Below are positions 1-9,649 of a DNA stretch of 44,061 nucleotides, in pieces. A program made the position numbers and the translations under genes. The stretch is from Symploca sp. SIO3C6 (GTDB lineage: Bacteria; Cyanobacteriota; Cyanobacteriia; Cyanobacteriales; Coleofasciculaceae), in NCBI GenBank assembly GCA_010692425.1, contig JAAHHJ010000011.1, forward strand, positions 1 to 44,061. The letters run 5' to 3'. The notes beneath the pieces were generated by a model. It ran no database searches, was not told the DNA's origin, and saw nothing but the letters and a program-made list of their open reading frames with translations. The number at the start of each line of letters is the position of its first letter. Position 1 is the first letter of the stretch.

Positions 1-127
1 TTACTTATTACTTATTACTTATTACTTATTACTTATTACTTATTACTTATTACTTATTACTTATTACTTATTACTTATTACTTATTACTTATTACTTATT
101 ACTTATTACTTATTACTTATTACTTAT
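1..127. repeat. Tandem heptamer array (TTACTTA)n, cut by window edge
   Basis: About 18 consecutive copies of the 7-mer TTACTTA, nearly perfect, ending at about 127. Related short arrays, in the same or inverted sense, recur near 6462, 24241-24315 and 32015-32085. This fits the short tandemly repeated repetitive (STRR) sequences known from filamentous cyanobacteria. The array lies downstream of the response regulator gene. The true left end is outside the window. Confidence 0.95.
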
Positions 128-237
128 AATACAGCTGAAATTAAATATGGAAAAATTTATCAAGTCCATCTAATTGTCCAGAATAATAATTTCTCCGCGT
201 CTTTGGGTTTCTCCATCTCCCCATCTCCTCAACTTCC

Positions 238-618
238 TCAATCCTTCCAGGTTAGAATTTCCCGGATTTGTTCAACTAATTCCACAGGATCGAAGGGCTT
301 AGTAATCACTCCATTAACGCCCAATTCTTTAAACTGTTTTTGTTCGCTAATCTTTGCTTTGGCAGTTAATAAAATCGTGGGAATTTCAGCGGTTGCGGCA
401 TTAGTCTGCAATCGTCGAAAAGTTTCTGGTCCATCGAGATCCGGCATCATTACATCTAACAAAATTGCATCTGGGAGGTCCTCATGTGCTTTCACCAATC
501 CTTCGCTACCGGAAGTGGCAGTTAATACCTCCCATCCTGCTACTGCTTCAAGAGAAAAGCGGATGATTTCTCTGACACCATCGTCATCATCAATTACTAA
601 GACGCGTTTGCTTGTCAT
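238..618 (-). CDS. Single-domain response regulator (CheY-like receiver)
   Basis: A 126-residue protein made only of a receiver domain. The acidic pocket is D10-D13, the phospho-acceptor is D55 in the segment LLDVMMPD, the switch Thr is T85 and the conserved Lys is K107 followed by P108. There is no DNA-binding or enzymatic output domain, so it probably acts by protein contact or in a phosphorelay. Its ATG overlaps the stop of the upstream kinase by one base (TAATG), which indicates translational coupling and makes that kinase its likely phosphodonor. The pathway target cannot be seen here. Confidence 0.93.
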   Translation of the reverse strand: MTSKRVLVIDDDDGVREIIRFSLEAVAGWEVLTATSGSEGLVKAHEDLPDAILLDVMMPDLDGPETFRRLQTNAATAEIPTILLTAKAKISEQKQFKELGVNGVITKPFDPVELVEQIREILTWKD

Positions 619-3600
619 TAATTTTCTTCCCTCCCTATCTGTATCGGTAATGTGAAGTAAAAACTGCTGCCTTCACCTAGGGTACTATCAGCCCAAATTT
701 TACCGCCATGTTGCTCAACTATACTGCGGCAAATGGCTAATCCCAAACCAGTACCTCCTTTTTTGCGGGAGTCGGAGGCATCAATTTGGTGAAAGCGCTC
801 AAAGATACTCTCAATTTTGTCAGCAGGAATGCCTCGCCCTTGGTCTTTTACTTGAAATTGGATTTGGTTATACTCAATGGGAGAGGGGGAAATTTCATTC
901 TGTTCCTGTACTACTTGCTGCTGGACACTCAACCAAACTGTAGAACCTTGAGGGGAAAATTTGATAGCATTGCCCAGAAGGTTAGTTAGTACCTGAATAA
1001 TACGGTCAAAGTCAGCAGTAAACTTGATCGCTTGTGGAGCAACCTCTAAACTTATTCCCGCTCGGTTTGCCATTACTCCCATCTGTTCTACAGCAGTACT
1101 AATCAACTCGGCAGCATTTACCTGCTGTTTAGACAAACTGATTTTACCGGACTCTAGGCGCTCTAACTCTAGAATATCGTTAACTAGTCGCACCAAATGT
1201 TCAGCACTCTCAGTGGCAATCGCGATAATACGCTCACCCCGCTCAGATTTAGAATCAATCAGACCACTCGATAATAATTTTAAGGCTCCATGAATTGAGG
1301 TGAGGGGGGTGCGGAGCTCATGGCTAACCACGGAAATAAACTCATCCTTCATCCTGGTGATCGCATAGCGTTCTGTGATATCTTCTCCAATGCTCATGAT
1401 CCCAATTGCCTCTCCGGAAGGATTTTGTAGCAGGGTATTATTCCAGGCAATAATTCTTTCTTCACCATACTTGGTGAGAATCGAGTTTTGGTAGTAGGGT
1501 GGGAAATCTTGCTGGACTATTTCTCTCAATAAGGTTTGCACCTGCTGTTGTTCAGACGGTGGTACAAAAGTTTCTAACCAATCTTTGCCTAAGACTTCTG
1601 CTTGAGTATACCCGGTTAATTCCAGGAAGAAAGGATTAGCATACTCAACTTTACCATTATTATCTAATCCTATAACCAACAAACGCACCTGCTCTAGTAA
1701 TGTCCGCCAGCGCCGTTCCGATTCCAACAAGTTAGCTTCGGTACGCTTAAGTTGGGTAATATCTGTAATTGTACCCACAAAACCCGTCACCTCCCCCTGA
1801 GAGTCTCTTTGGGCTACTGCCTGACCAAATACCCAAGTTACCCTATGATCAGGACGTTGAAACCGATATTCTAAGCGAAAGGGCAAGCTATTTTGCACTG
1901 CCAAGTTCCATTGATTGAAAACTCGCTCTCGATCATCCGGATGAATCGCACTTATCCAACCTGTTGTCAAAGACTCCTCTAGAGTCAGCCCAGCAATTTC
2001 ACACCATCGCTCATTGACATAGGAACAGTTTCCCTGAGGATCAGTGCGGAATATCCCCACCGGGGATACTTCTGCCAAGGTGACATAGCGCTTTTGACTT
2101 TCCCTGAGAGCTGTTTGAATTTGCTCTTGCTTGAAAAGTTGGTATTGCAAACGCTCGTTAGCTCGGCTCAGTTGGGCTGTCCTTTGTGCTACTCTAATTT
2201 CCAGTTCAGATTTTGCCCTTCTCAGAGCTGTCTCTGCTTGCTTGCGTTCTGTAATATCGCGAATCAGCCAACGGAAACCGACGAGTTGCTCGTATTCTTG
2301 CACAACACTGACTCTGATTGCCGCCGGGAAGCGCTTAGAGTCCCTCGGTTGTAGGTTTATTTGCCAAGTCTGTACCTGCTCTAAAGAACTTGTCTGCAAA
2401 GCCTCTACATTAAGTTGGTTCAACTTGTTGAGAAAAGTAGGATGCTCTTGCCAAAAGATGTAACTGATTAAAGGTTTGCCCACTAAAAGCTGTTGTTCTA
2501 CATTCAGTTGGTATGCTGCAGCGCTATTGGCTTCTTGAATAATTCCCTGGGTATCAGTAATCAGATAACCATCAGGAGCAAAATTGAATAAATCCTGATA
2601 CTTTTGCCGTTGAGTTGCCAGTGATTGTTGAATTCTGGCTAGTTCTTCATTTTGTCGGCGTAATTCCTCTTCACTTACCCTAATTTCTTCCAGAGCAACC
2701 TCTAATTCTTCGTTGGCTTCTGTTAAGTCGATGTTGCCTTGCTCTAACTCCCTATAAGCTTGGTGTAAATTTTCTTGAGCCTGTTTGCGTTCAGTTATAT
2801 CTTCAACCACATAGGCAAATCGTTTACTCTCAGAACTTAGGGGAATTGAAGAAACTACAGCTGAGAGCCATTTTTGCCCCTCAATAGTATGGTAAAGATA
2901 TTCAAAGTTTACAGGTGATTGGGTACTTTCAGCCTCACAACATCGCTCAATCCACAGGCGTAAATGCTGTTGTGGTAAACCCATCTCACTTGCCAACTGA
3001 TTCCGCATTGCTTCTGGAGTAAGACCAAAAAATTGCGCCGTGGTTGCACTGTCAGAAATATGCAGTATGTTATCATCCACCAGTTCAATAATTCCCAACA
3101 TAATCGGAGAACTATCAAAGAAGCTGCGGAGAGTAGATTCGCTCTCCTGCAATGCTTCCTGTGATTGCTGAAGTTCTCTTTGAGCAGCTTCGCTAATTGC
3201 TAGTTGCCTCCGTAACTGCTCAACAAGTGTTGCTTGTTGAATGGCGATGGCTACTTGAGTTGCCAATTTTTCAAGAAAATCAATTTCTGAAGCTTTCCAC
3301 TGTCGAGAATTACTGCATTGATGAGCAATTAGTAACCCCCACAATCGATTTTCTACTTCAACTTCTCCTGCCTTCCCTGCTTCGGGAGTTGCCAACAAAA
3401 TCGGAACTACTAAATTAGCTCTTACCTGATACTGAGCCAGAAACTCAAGATGACAGGGACTCATCTCAGATGTGTAAATATCTTCTATCCCTTTGGCGCG
3501 CCCTTGGTAGTAGGGATTGAGCCACTTTTGCTCAAAGCAAGCATCTTTAATTACTCTTCCTAGCAATGACCATTGATCATTACTCACCGACTCTACGCTG

Positions 3601-4718
3601 ACAATCCCACTCCAATCAAGATCAAAGCGATAAATAATCACCCGCTCACTGTTTATTAACTGGCGTACTTCAGCTACAGTGGTATTGAGAATTTCTTCTA
3701 AATCTAAAGATTGACGAATGCGCAGGGCGATAGAATTTAAAAGGCGCTCATGTTCACTTATTTGCTGGACTTGGGTAGTTTTGTATTCTACTTGTTTTTC
3801 CAGTTCCAGGTTGCGCTCTTGCAAGAGTGCCTGATTTTCCGACTTTAGTTTTTGAACTTCCTGCTGCAATAACTGAGTAACACTATAAATTTCTGCTGGT
3901 TCTAGGGCTTGTAAGATACTACTTTGGGTAATCAAACCCACTAATTCGCCCAGCTCACCGCATACAACTAAACGCCTTAGATCATGCCGCTTCATCTGCT
4001 CATGGGCTACCCACAGAGAATCCCTAAGTTTGATTGGCAGTAAGGGTGTTTTCATCACCATCTGTGCCTGAGTTTGGTAAAAATCTACTCCCAAATGTTG
4101 GAATTGCACAATATCCTGCTCAGTGATAATTCCCACTGGCTTAAGTTGCAATTGAGAGTTGACTACTGACGACTGACAAATCACAACACAACTAACTGCT
4201 TCTTGAGCCATCAGTTGTACCAATTGCAATAAGGAAGCTTCCCCAGAGGCATGAATAACTTGCTCCGTCATCACTTCCTCTACTCGCCTAAATTTCAACA
4301 AATCTGAGGGGTTGAGGACTTCGCGCAAACTCTCAGGGGTAATTAGTCCCAGTATATTACCAGTAGCATCTACCACTGGGAGATAGCGAATGCTGTGCTG
4401 GCGCATTAGGTTAAGAATGCGAAATAAATCCTGACTATCGGAATCTGTTAAAGTAGTCACTTGTCGGGTCATAACTGCGTCGATAGTTATCCCTTCCATG
4501 ACTGCTTCTGAGGCTATTAACCTAACTAAGTCTCGTTCAGTTAAAATACCGATTAACCTTTGCTCCTCTACAACCAGAACACAACTGGTTTGGGCTTGAC
4601 TCAGTTGTGCGATCGCACTTGGGAGGGTAGTATCTGGACTAACTGTCAGTGGATGGCTAATCATTGCCACCCTTAACGTTGGTACAGAAGCTGGTGTCCA
4701 GGGGTCTTGAGATGTCAT
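618..4718 (-). CDS. CBS-GAF(cyanobacteriochrome-like)-PAS multisensor histidine kinase
   Basis: A 1366-residue soluble sensor kinase. In order: four CBS motifs in two Bateman-type pairs (about 15-135 and 140-272), a coiled coil (about 280-325), one phytochrome-like GAF domain (about 328-497), roughly four PAS domains (about 525-650, 705-825, 870-1000, 1000-1115) with a coiled-coil stretch after the first, then HisKA (HELRTPL, phospho-His H1133) and HATPase_c (N-box NLLGNAIKFSP, G-boxes DQGRGIP and GGTGLGLAI). The GAF domain has a DXCF motif at D392-F395 (DACF) and a Cys-His pair at C422-H423, followed by ANLVVPI and LWGLLIAHQC. These are hallmarks of DXCF-type cyanobacteriochromes, so bilin binding is plausible but inferred. 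CBS pairs usually bind adenine nucleotides. It is co-transcribed with the downstream receiver gene. No transmembrane segment is visible. Confidence 0.92.
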   Translation of the reverse strand: MTSQDPWTPASVPTLRVAMISHPLTVSPDTTLPSAIAQLSQAQTSCVLVVEEQRLIGILTERDLVRLIASEAVMEGITIDAVMTRQVTTLTDSDSQDLFRILNLMRQHSIRYLPVVDATGNILGLITPESLREVLNPSDLLKFRRVEEVMTEQVIHASGEASLLQLVQLMAQEAVSCVVICQSSVVNSQLQLKPVGIITEQDIVQFQHLGVDFYQTQAQMVMKTPLLPIKLRDSLWVAHEQMKRHDLRRLVVCGELGELVGLITQSSILQALEPAEIYSVTQLLQQEVQKLKSENQALLQERNLELEKQVEYKTTQVQQISEHERLLNSIALRIRQSLDLEEILNTTVAEVRQLINSERVIIYRFDLDWSGIVSVESVSNDQWSLLGRVIKDACFEQKWLNPYYQGRAKGIEDIYTSEMSPCHLEFLAQYQVRANLVVPILLATPEAGKAGEVEVENRLWGLLIAHQCSNSRQWKASEIDFLEKLATQVAIAIQQATLVEQLRRQLAISEAAQRELQQSQEALQESESTLRSFFDSSPIMLGIIELVDDNILHISDSATTAQFFGLTPEAMRNQLASEMGLPQQHLRLWIERCCEAESTQSPVNFEYLYHTIEGQKWLSAVVSSIPLSSESKRFAYVVEDITERKQAQENLHQAYRELEQGNIDLTEANEELEVALEEIRVSEEELRRQNEELARIQQSLATQRQKYQDLFNFAPDGYLITDTQGIIQEANSAAAYQLNVEQQLLVGKPLISYIFWQEHPTFLNKLNQLNVEALQTSSLEQVQTWQINLQPRDSKRFPAAIRVSVVQEYEQLVGFRWLIRDITERKQAETALRRAKSELEIRVAQRTAQLSRANERLQYQLFKQEQIQTALRESQKRYVTLAEVSPVGIFRTDPQGNCSYVNERWCEIAGLTLEESLTTGWISAIHPDDRERVFNQWNLAVQNSLPFRLEYRFQRPDHRVTWVFGQAVAQRDSQGEVTGFVGTITDITQLKRTEANLLESERRWRTLLEQVRLLVIGLDNNGKVEYANPFFLELTGYTQAEVLGKDWLETFVPPSEQQQVQTLLREIVQQDFPPYYQNSILTKYGEERIIAWNNTLLQNPSGEAIGIMSIGEDITERYAITRMKDEFISVVSHELRTPLTSIHGALKLLSSGLIDSKSERGERIIAIATESAEHLVRLVNDILELERLESGKISLSKQQVNAAELISTAVEQMGVMANRAGISLEVAPQAIKFTADFDRIIQVLTNLLGNAIKFSPQGSTVWLSVQQQVVQEQNEISPSPIEYNQIQFQVKDQGRGIPADKIESIFERFHQIDASDSRKKGGTGLGLAICRSIVEQHGGKIWADSTLGEGSSFYFTLPIQIGREEN

Positions 4719-4847
4719 TATTTTAGAACAAACCAGACTCAGTCTGACGGTTAGTCTTCAGAAGACAGCAAGGCTTAATTTTGCCTGCCTATTCTTAATA
4801 TTAAGCTAGAGGCTGAGGACACTTTGACTGTACATTTCTTAAATGCT

Positions 4848-5372
4848 TCAATTTTGCAGCTGATAATTAAGTACCACAACACCGTTTTCATAAATCTTGC
4901 TGTTGGTGAGTTCTAAATCAGTCTGTTTAATAACTCCACTAAAAAGTGGAATACCTGAACCCATAAGAATGGGGTTCACTTTCAGGATAATGTGGTCAAT
5001 TAATTTTTCTACAAAAAGTGTTGTCGCTAAGTTTGCACCACCGCAAAGATAAATATCTTGTCCGGTTTCTTGCTTCAAACTTTTAACTAAGGCCCCCGCA
5101 TTCTCGGAAACGAGTTGGACTTTTTGATCAGGGCAATATTTCATTGTGCGAGAGAAAACGTAGCTTTTCATAGTAGGATAGGGGTCAGTTTTTCCTTCTT
5201 TTAAGCCTATCTCGTAAGTCTTGCGTCCCATAAGAACAACATCAAATTTTTTGAGAGATTCGAGATAATCATTTATAGGTTCCCCTTCAAAAAGAAAACC
5301 ATCCCATGAGCCATCTTTGTGAGCAATGAATCCGTCAACGCTGCAAGCTACGTAATATTTGAGTTTTCGCAT
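4848..5372 (-). CDS. Dihydrofolate reductase family protein (RibD C-terminal type)
   Basis: A 174-residue protein of the DHFR/RibD C-terminal reductase family. The N-terminus MRKLKYYVACSVDGFIA is the typical first strand and substrate loop. VLMGRKTYE forms the NADPH-binding strand-helix, and IYLCGGANLA near residue 115 is the second glycine-rich cofactor site. These stand-alone proteins (YwjB/YyaP-like) are NADPH-dependent reductases, usually of unknown substrate; classical DHFR activity should not be assumed. Length is normal for the group. It is a single gene with no obvious operon partner. Confidence 0.87.
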   Translation of the reverse strand: MRKLKYYVACSVDGFIAHKDGSWDGFLFEGEPINDYLESLKKFDVVLMGRKTYEIGLKEGKTDPYPTMKSYVFSRTMKYCPDQKVQLVSENAGALVKSLKQETGQDIYLCGGANLATTLFVEKLIDHIILKVNPILMGSGIPLFSGVIKQTDLELTNSKIYENGVVVLNYQLQN

Positions 5373-5531
5373 TTTGAAATTTTCTTATATTTCTTGACCC
5401 CATACATTTCTCAAAACCTAGAGGTGGTTAGTCTTTATTTAGAATATGCATGAAACCTTTTTCTCCTCTCCCTCTACAACCGAAGGTTAATCAAGCTGCG
5501 ATTCTCTATTTTGGCTTGGAGTACAACTGCA

Positions 5532-5816
5532 CTAGTCACACTCTGCTTTCGTTGGCAATAACAGGCGTATACCTATCAAAGCAAAGCCGATTGCCGCGAT
5601 TAACTTGAGAATGCGCACAGGGAATAAATAAGCTACTCCTCCCCCTATCAATACTCCCAGCAAGCTAGCCAATAGCAATGCACTCACCGTACCCAAAAAG
5701 ACAATCCGGGGAGATTTGAGGCTGCCACCTAAAGCGATCGCCGCCAGTTGACTCTTATCTCCAATTTCTGCTACAAATACTGTGATAAAGCTCAGTCCAA
5801 GAAGTTGCCAATCCAT
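5532..5816 (-). CDS. Half-size GDT1/TMEM165 (UPF0016) cation exporter subunit
   Basis: A 94-residue membrane protein with about three transmembrane helices. It has one signature ExGD(K/R)(S/T) motif, AEIGDKSQL, near residues 16-24. Full-length GDT1 proteins have two such modules. Half-size forms in cyanobacteria act as dimers or heterodimers and have been linked to manganese export (family knowledge). In known half-size systems the partner is often adjacent, but no second copy is seen within several kilobases. It may work as a homodimer or with a distant partner. The substrate (Mn2+ or Ca2+) is inferred from the family. Confidence 0.88.
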   Translation of the reverse strand: MDWQLLGLSFITVFVAEIGDKSQLAAIALGGSLKSPRIVFLGTVSALLLASLLGVLIGGGVAYLFPVRILKLIAAIGFALIGIRLLLPTKAECD

Positions 5817-5956
5817 AAATCAGGTGTCATATTCTAAATTAATAATAATCCTTAGGAGGCATGAGATACATATAAGTGCTTTCTATCCTCTCCATTAGTT
5901 AAAATTATTCAATTTCTATCAACAAGCGCCGCAGTACTTCGCTCATACCTGTAGAG

Positions 5957-6439
5957 CTAGGGGGAAAGTGTAAATCCTTCAATTAGGATACTAATCTGAG
6001 TAAGGGCAGTAGCTAATCCCTGCTGGGCAATAGCGGAAAGAGTCTCCCCCAACTCAAAGTTAACTGCCGGTATGGTAACTAACCACGCCCGGGGATAATA
6101 ATTGTACAATGCTTGAGTCAGAGCCAATAGCGATCGCGGTTCACTAGTATGCCCCAATAAGAAATTGCCTGTATCTAATGGTTTCAGGGGATGAACCTGC
6201 ACTGCGCAAATTTTTTCAGAAGCCCCATAGGCATCAACAAAAACTACAAATTTACAACTATTGAGGCTTTCTGCGAGTTCAGGTGTTAATTGTACTACAG
6301 CAAGCGATCGCACCTGAGGCATACCCCAAGTCGCAACAGCATTGGCGACTCGTTGCCCAACGCCATCATCACTGCGCAGATCATTACCATAGCCAATTAC
6401 CAGAATATTCGGTAGCTTTTCTCTAAGATCTATTACCAA
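5957..6439 (-). CDS. Hydrogenase maturation protease family protein (HyaD/HoxW type)
   Basis: A 160-residue protein of the endopeptidase family that trims the C-terminus of the [NiFe]-hydrogenase large subunit. The N-terminal motif GYGNDLRSDDGVG (about 16-28), D69 in FVDA and H97 in LLGHTSEP supply the residues that bind nickel in the precursor. No hydrogenase structural or hyp genes occur in the window, so the target subunit is not known. Orphan members are common in cyanobacteria and may serve the bidirectional Hox or uptake Hup enzyme, or neither. A heptamer array starts about 22 bp upstream of its start codon. Confidence 0.85.
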   Translation of the reverse strand: MVIDLREKLPNILVIGYGNDLRSDDGVGQRVANAVATWGMPQVRSLAVVQLTPELAESLNSCKFVVFVDAYGASEKICAVQVHPLKPLDTGNFLLGHTSEPRSLLALTQALYNYYPRAWLVTIPAVNFELGETLSAIAQQGLATALTQISILIEGFTLSP

Positions 6440-6461
6440 AATTTTTCCTACAAATACTTTT

Positions 6462-6512
6462 TAAGTAATAAGTAATAAGTAATAAGTAATAAGTAATAAG
6501 TAATAAGTAATA
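6462..6512. repeat. Tandem heptamer array (TAAGTAA)n
   Basis: About seven copies of TAAGTAA, the reverse complement of the left-edge array. It lies just upstream of the hydrogenase protease gene, within a 294-bp non-coding gap (6440-6733). The rest of that gap is AT-rich and shows nothing I can name. Confidence 0.93.
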
Positions 6513-6733
6513 ATTTTTATTAGTTGTTACTTTTTACTTGAAGAGATTGCTTATTAAGTAAATCTTAAAATAACTAGATTGTTTGATTTTGGTGGGTTAC
6601 GACTAACAATTATCTTAGAAGGTTAGCTTTTAAAGAAATCCAGACTTAACCCACCCTATCCAAGGATTTAAGCTTTGTTTAACAAATAGTCTCTAAGTCA
6701 AGTCAGACTATTTGAACTCAGATTACAGATTAT

Positions 6734-9637
6734 TCATCTATTAACTAACTGTCTAAACCAACCATCCTCTCGAATTACCTCAAAATTCGTATCTGTTTTC
6801 GCTTCTTGCTTGTACCTAGGATTGATCTCAATCGCTAGTTGTAGAGCATCAAGTGCTAAGTCATCCTGACCCTGTAGAACATGACAGACGGCTTTGTTAT
6901 AATAGGCGTCGGCATAGTCAGGTTTAACTTGTAAAGCTTTATCGAAACTGGCAAGGGCATCTTCGTCACGCTCTAATTGAACTAACATATAACCTCGGTG
7001 ATTCCAGGCTTTGTGAGAATCAGGCTTGAGTTCAAGGGTTTTCTCAAAAGATGCAATTGCATCTTCGTATCGCTTTAGGGTTTCTAGGGCAAGCCCTCGA
7101 TTTAGCCAAGCGACAGCATCATCAGGCTGACATTTAGTTGCCTGATCAAAAGAACTAAAAGCATCCTCATGCCGTTGTAAAATCCCGAAAGCTACCCCTC
7201 GATTCACCCAAGCTTCGCGATAATCAGGTTTAACCTCAAGGGCTTGGTTATAGGAATTAATTGCATCATCATAATGCTTTAACCTTGCTAGGGCAATACC
7301 CCGGTTTAGTAAAGCTTTGTCATGCTCTGGCTGAATACGAATAACTTTATCAAAAGCAGCAGTTGCTCCTTCATAGCGCTTTAACTCCATTAAAGCAATG
7401 CCTCTGTTGTACCAGATATCGGGGGAATCAGCATTGATATCGAGGGCTTTGTCAAAGGAGGCAATTGCTTCCTCATGCCTTCCTAATTCCCTCAGAGCGA
7501 TACCTTGCTGATGCCAAATTGTGGGGCTATCTGGTTGAATATCCAGGGCTTGCTCATAGCGAGCGATTGCCTCTTCGTAGCGTTGCTCAGATAACAGAGT
7601 ATTTCCCTGTCGGATATACTCATCAGCACTCAAGAATAACTTGGGATGGTTAGATTTTAGGAAGTCGAGGGGTGCTGTTACTGCCTGGATTTTTTCCTCA
7701 ACTTCAGCCATAAACCCATCCGCTAGCAATTGAGGAGTCATTTCAGAAAGTTTGGCGAGGATGGCATCCTTTTGGGCTTGAGCATCAGACTGCAATTGTG
7801 AAAGCTCAGTAGTAAGTTCAGTTTCTATTTTCTGGAGATTACCAAAGGTTAAATCCTTCTGCCCTTGAGCATCTGAGCGCAGTTGTGAGATTTGTTCGGC
7901 TAAGTGAGTTTCAAATTTCTCTAGATTCTGAGCAATTGTGTCTTTTTGAACTTGCAAATCTGAGTTGAATTCAGAGACTTGTTGAGTTAGCTTAGCCTGG
8001 GATTGCTCTAAATTTTCTATGACTAGTTGCTTGTGCCCATCAGCGCCCGTTTGCAACACAGAGAGTTGGGTGATAAATTCTGACTCTAGTTTCTGTAGAT
8101 TTTGACTAATCCTTTCCTTATAGGCTTGAGCGTCTGAGATTATCTGCGCCTTTTGTGTAGCCAGCTCAGCTTCCAATCGCTGCTGACGGTTATCATTTCC
8201 TGCTTGCAACAGAGATAGTTGTGCAGCAAACTCCGACTCTAATTTTTGCAGATTTTGGCGAATGCTATCCTCTTTAGTTTGAGCATCTGAGAGTAACTGC
8301 GCTTTCTGCGCTGCTAAGTCAGTTTCCAATTGTTTGAGATTCTCCAACAGTTGCTGCTGACGCCCGTCAGCTCCTGTTTGCAACACAGAGAGTTGGGCGG
8401 CGAAGTCTGACTCTAGTTTCTGTAGATTTTGGTAAATTCCATCCTTTTGGAGCTGAGCATCTGAGAGTAAGTGATCCTTCTGTGTAGCCAGCTCAGTTTG
8501 CCAGTGCCCTAGCTGTTTGCCCAAAGTACTTTTCTGTGTTTGGATATCCAACTGTAGCTGAGCAATTTGAGTAGTCAGCTCAGACTGCAATGTATTTAGC
8601 TCTTCAAAGATTAGTTCCTTGCGCCCGCTAGCATCCGAGACTAACTCCGAGAGCCTGTCGGCAAACTCTGACTTCATCTTCTCTAAGTTTTCCAACAGCT
8701 CTTGCTTGCGCCCATCAGCACCTGAGTGCAGTTGTGAGATTTGAGTAGCAAACTCAGCCTCTAGTTTATTGAGGTTTTCCAGGATAAGTTGTTGCTGTTG
8801 CTGGGCTTGCTGCTGGGCATCAGCGCGGATTTCAGCCAGTTGGGGAGTAAGCTCAGATTCTAGTTTGCCTAGATGCTCAAAGACTTGATTCTTCTGCCCG
8901 ACAACAGTTCCTTGAAGTTCTGAGAGTTCGTTAGTAAATTCTAGTTGAGATTGTTCTAGTTGCTGCAGGGTTAAGTCTTTTTGCGTCTGAGCAGACTGCT
9001 GCAACTGGGAAATTTGCCCGACAAACTCTAATTCCGACTGTTCTAGCTTTTGTTGAGCTGCTTCTAGCTGGATTTCTAAGTCTTCGACTGTCTGAGTTTT
9101 ATATTGAGAGACTTCAGCTAAAAGCTCTGATAGTGTTTCTCTGTGATTTCCAATCTCAGTTTGGAAGGCTTGGGCTCTATTATCTTGCTCATCGGCAATG
9201 TTTTGAGCTTGCCGAATGATGTTATTGACTTTTTGGTTAGCACTGACAATCTGGTTTTCCAAGTCTCCTAATTGCTTGAGATGGGCTGTGACGATTTCTG
9301 CGACTTCTCTAATCACAGCCTTTCTTAGCAGCAACAGAGCGACAATCGCAGCTGCTAGAAGTATCACTAAGGCAGCTAGCAAGACATTAAACAGGGTTGT
9401 TGTCTCAGAGAAAATACGATTAGCTTCAGTTTGAACTTGCTCTTGCACTTGTTGTTGGACTCGCAATTGCTCTAATTCTTCTCTTTCACTACTAGAGAGC
9501 TCTTGAGCAATAACTAGTTCCGGGGTTTTCGAGCCGGGAGGTTGTGCTCTAGCAACACCAATAGACAGCATGAGTACCGAGAGGATGATACTGCTTGGCG
9601 AGATTAATGTGAATACATCTTGATTCTTGCGCTTCAT
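6734..9637 (-). CDS. Membrane-anchored coiled-coil repeat protein with C-terminal TPR domain
   Basis: A 967-residue protein. The N-terminus has a signal-like segment (about 12-31, ending ARAQ) followed by a clear transmembrane helix at about 82-104. Residues about 110-640 are a long coiled coil built from a degenerate repeat of roughly 35-40 residues, with recurring cores such as LQKLESEFAAQLS and LLSDAQ. Residues about 670-940 hold about eight tetratricopeptide repeats of the NRGIAL...YEDAIASFDKAL type. The layout suggests a scaffold anchored in the cytoplasmic or thylakoid membrane with a long rod and a protein-binding head; the partner is unknown. Only about 13 bp upstream of its ATG a tnpB remnant begins, so the original promoter may have been replaced. 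No strong Shine-Dalgarno is seen. Confidence 0.85.
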   Translation of the reverse strand: MKRKNQDVFTLISPSSIILSVLMLSIGVARAQPPGSKTPELVIAQELSSSEREELEQLRVQQQVQEQVQTEANRIFSETTTLFNVLLAALVILLAAAIVALLLLRKAVIREVAEIVTAHLKQLGDLENQIVSANQKVNNIIRQAQNIADEQDNRAQAFQTEIGNHRETLSELLAEVSQYKTQTVEDLEIQLEAAQQKLEQSELEFVGQISQLQQSAQTQKDLTLQQLEQSQLEFTNELSELQGTVVGQKNQVFEHLGKLESELTPQLAEIRADAQQQAQQQQQLILENLNKLEAEFATQISQLHSGADGRKQELLENLEKMKSEFADRLSELVSDASGRKELIFEELNTLQSELTTQIAQLQLDIQTQKSTLGKQLGHWQTELATQKDHLLSDAQLQKDGIYQNLQKLESDFAAQLSVLQTGADGRQQQLLENLKQLETDLAAQKAQLLSDAQTKEDSIRQNLQKLESEFAAQLSLLQAGNDNRQQRLEAELATQKAQIISDAQAYKERISQNLQKLESEFITQLSVLQTGADGHKQLVIENLEQSQAKLTQQVSEFNSDLQVQKDTIAQNLEKFETHLAEQISQLRSDAQGQKDLTFGNLQKIETELTTELSQLQSDAQAQKDAILAKLSEMTPQLLADGFMAEVEEKIQAVTAPLDFLKSNHPKLFLSADEYIRQGNTLLSEQRYEEAIARYEQALDIQPDSPTIWHQQGIALRELGRHEEAIASFDKALDINADSPDIWYNRGIALMELKRYEGATAAFDKVIRIQPEHDKALLNRGIALARLKHYDDAINSYNQALEVKPDYREAWVNRGVAFGILQRHEDAFSSFDQATKCQPDDAVAWLNRGLALETLKRYEDAIASFEKTLELKPDSHKAWNHRGYMLVQLERDEDALASFDKALQVKPDYADAYYNKAVCHVLQGQDDLALDALQLAIEINPRYKQEAKTDTNFEVIREDGWFRQLVNR

Positions 9638-9649
9638 CAGGATTACCGC

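Noticed and set aside
1-127. CRISPR array
   Set aside because: Heptamers are contiguous with no spacers; the same holds for 17153-17204.
203-655. Plus-strand open frame of 150 codons
   Set aside because: It lies antisense to the receiver gene, whose motifs are complete, and has no recognisable domain.
9549-9649. C-terminal part of the frame starting at 9893
   Set aside because: TnpB similarity ends at about 9650 and the rest overlaps the start of the TPR gene.
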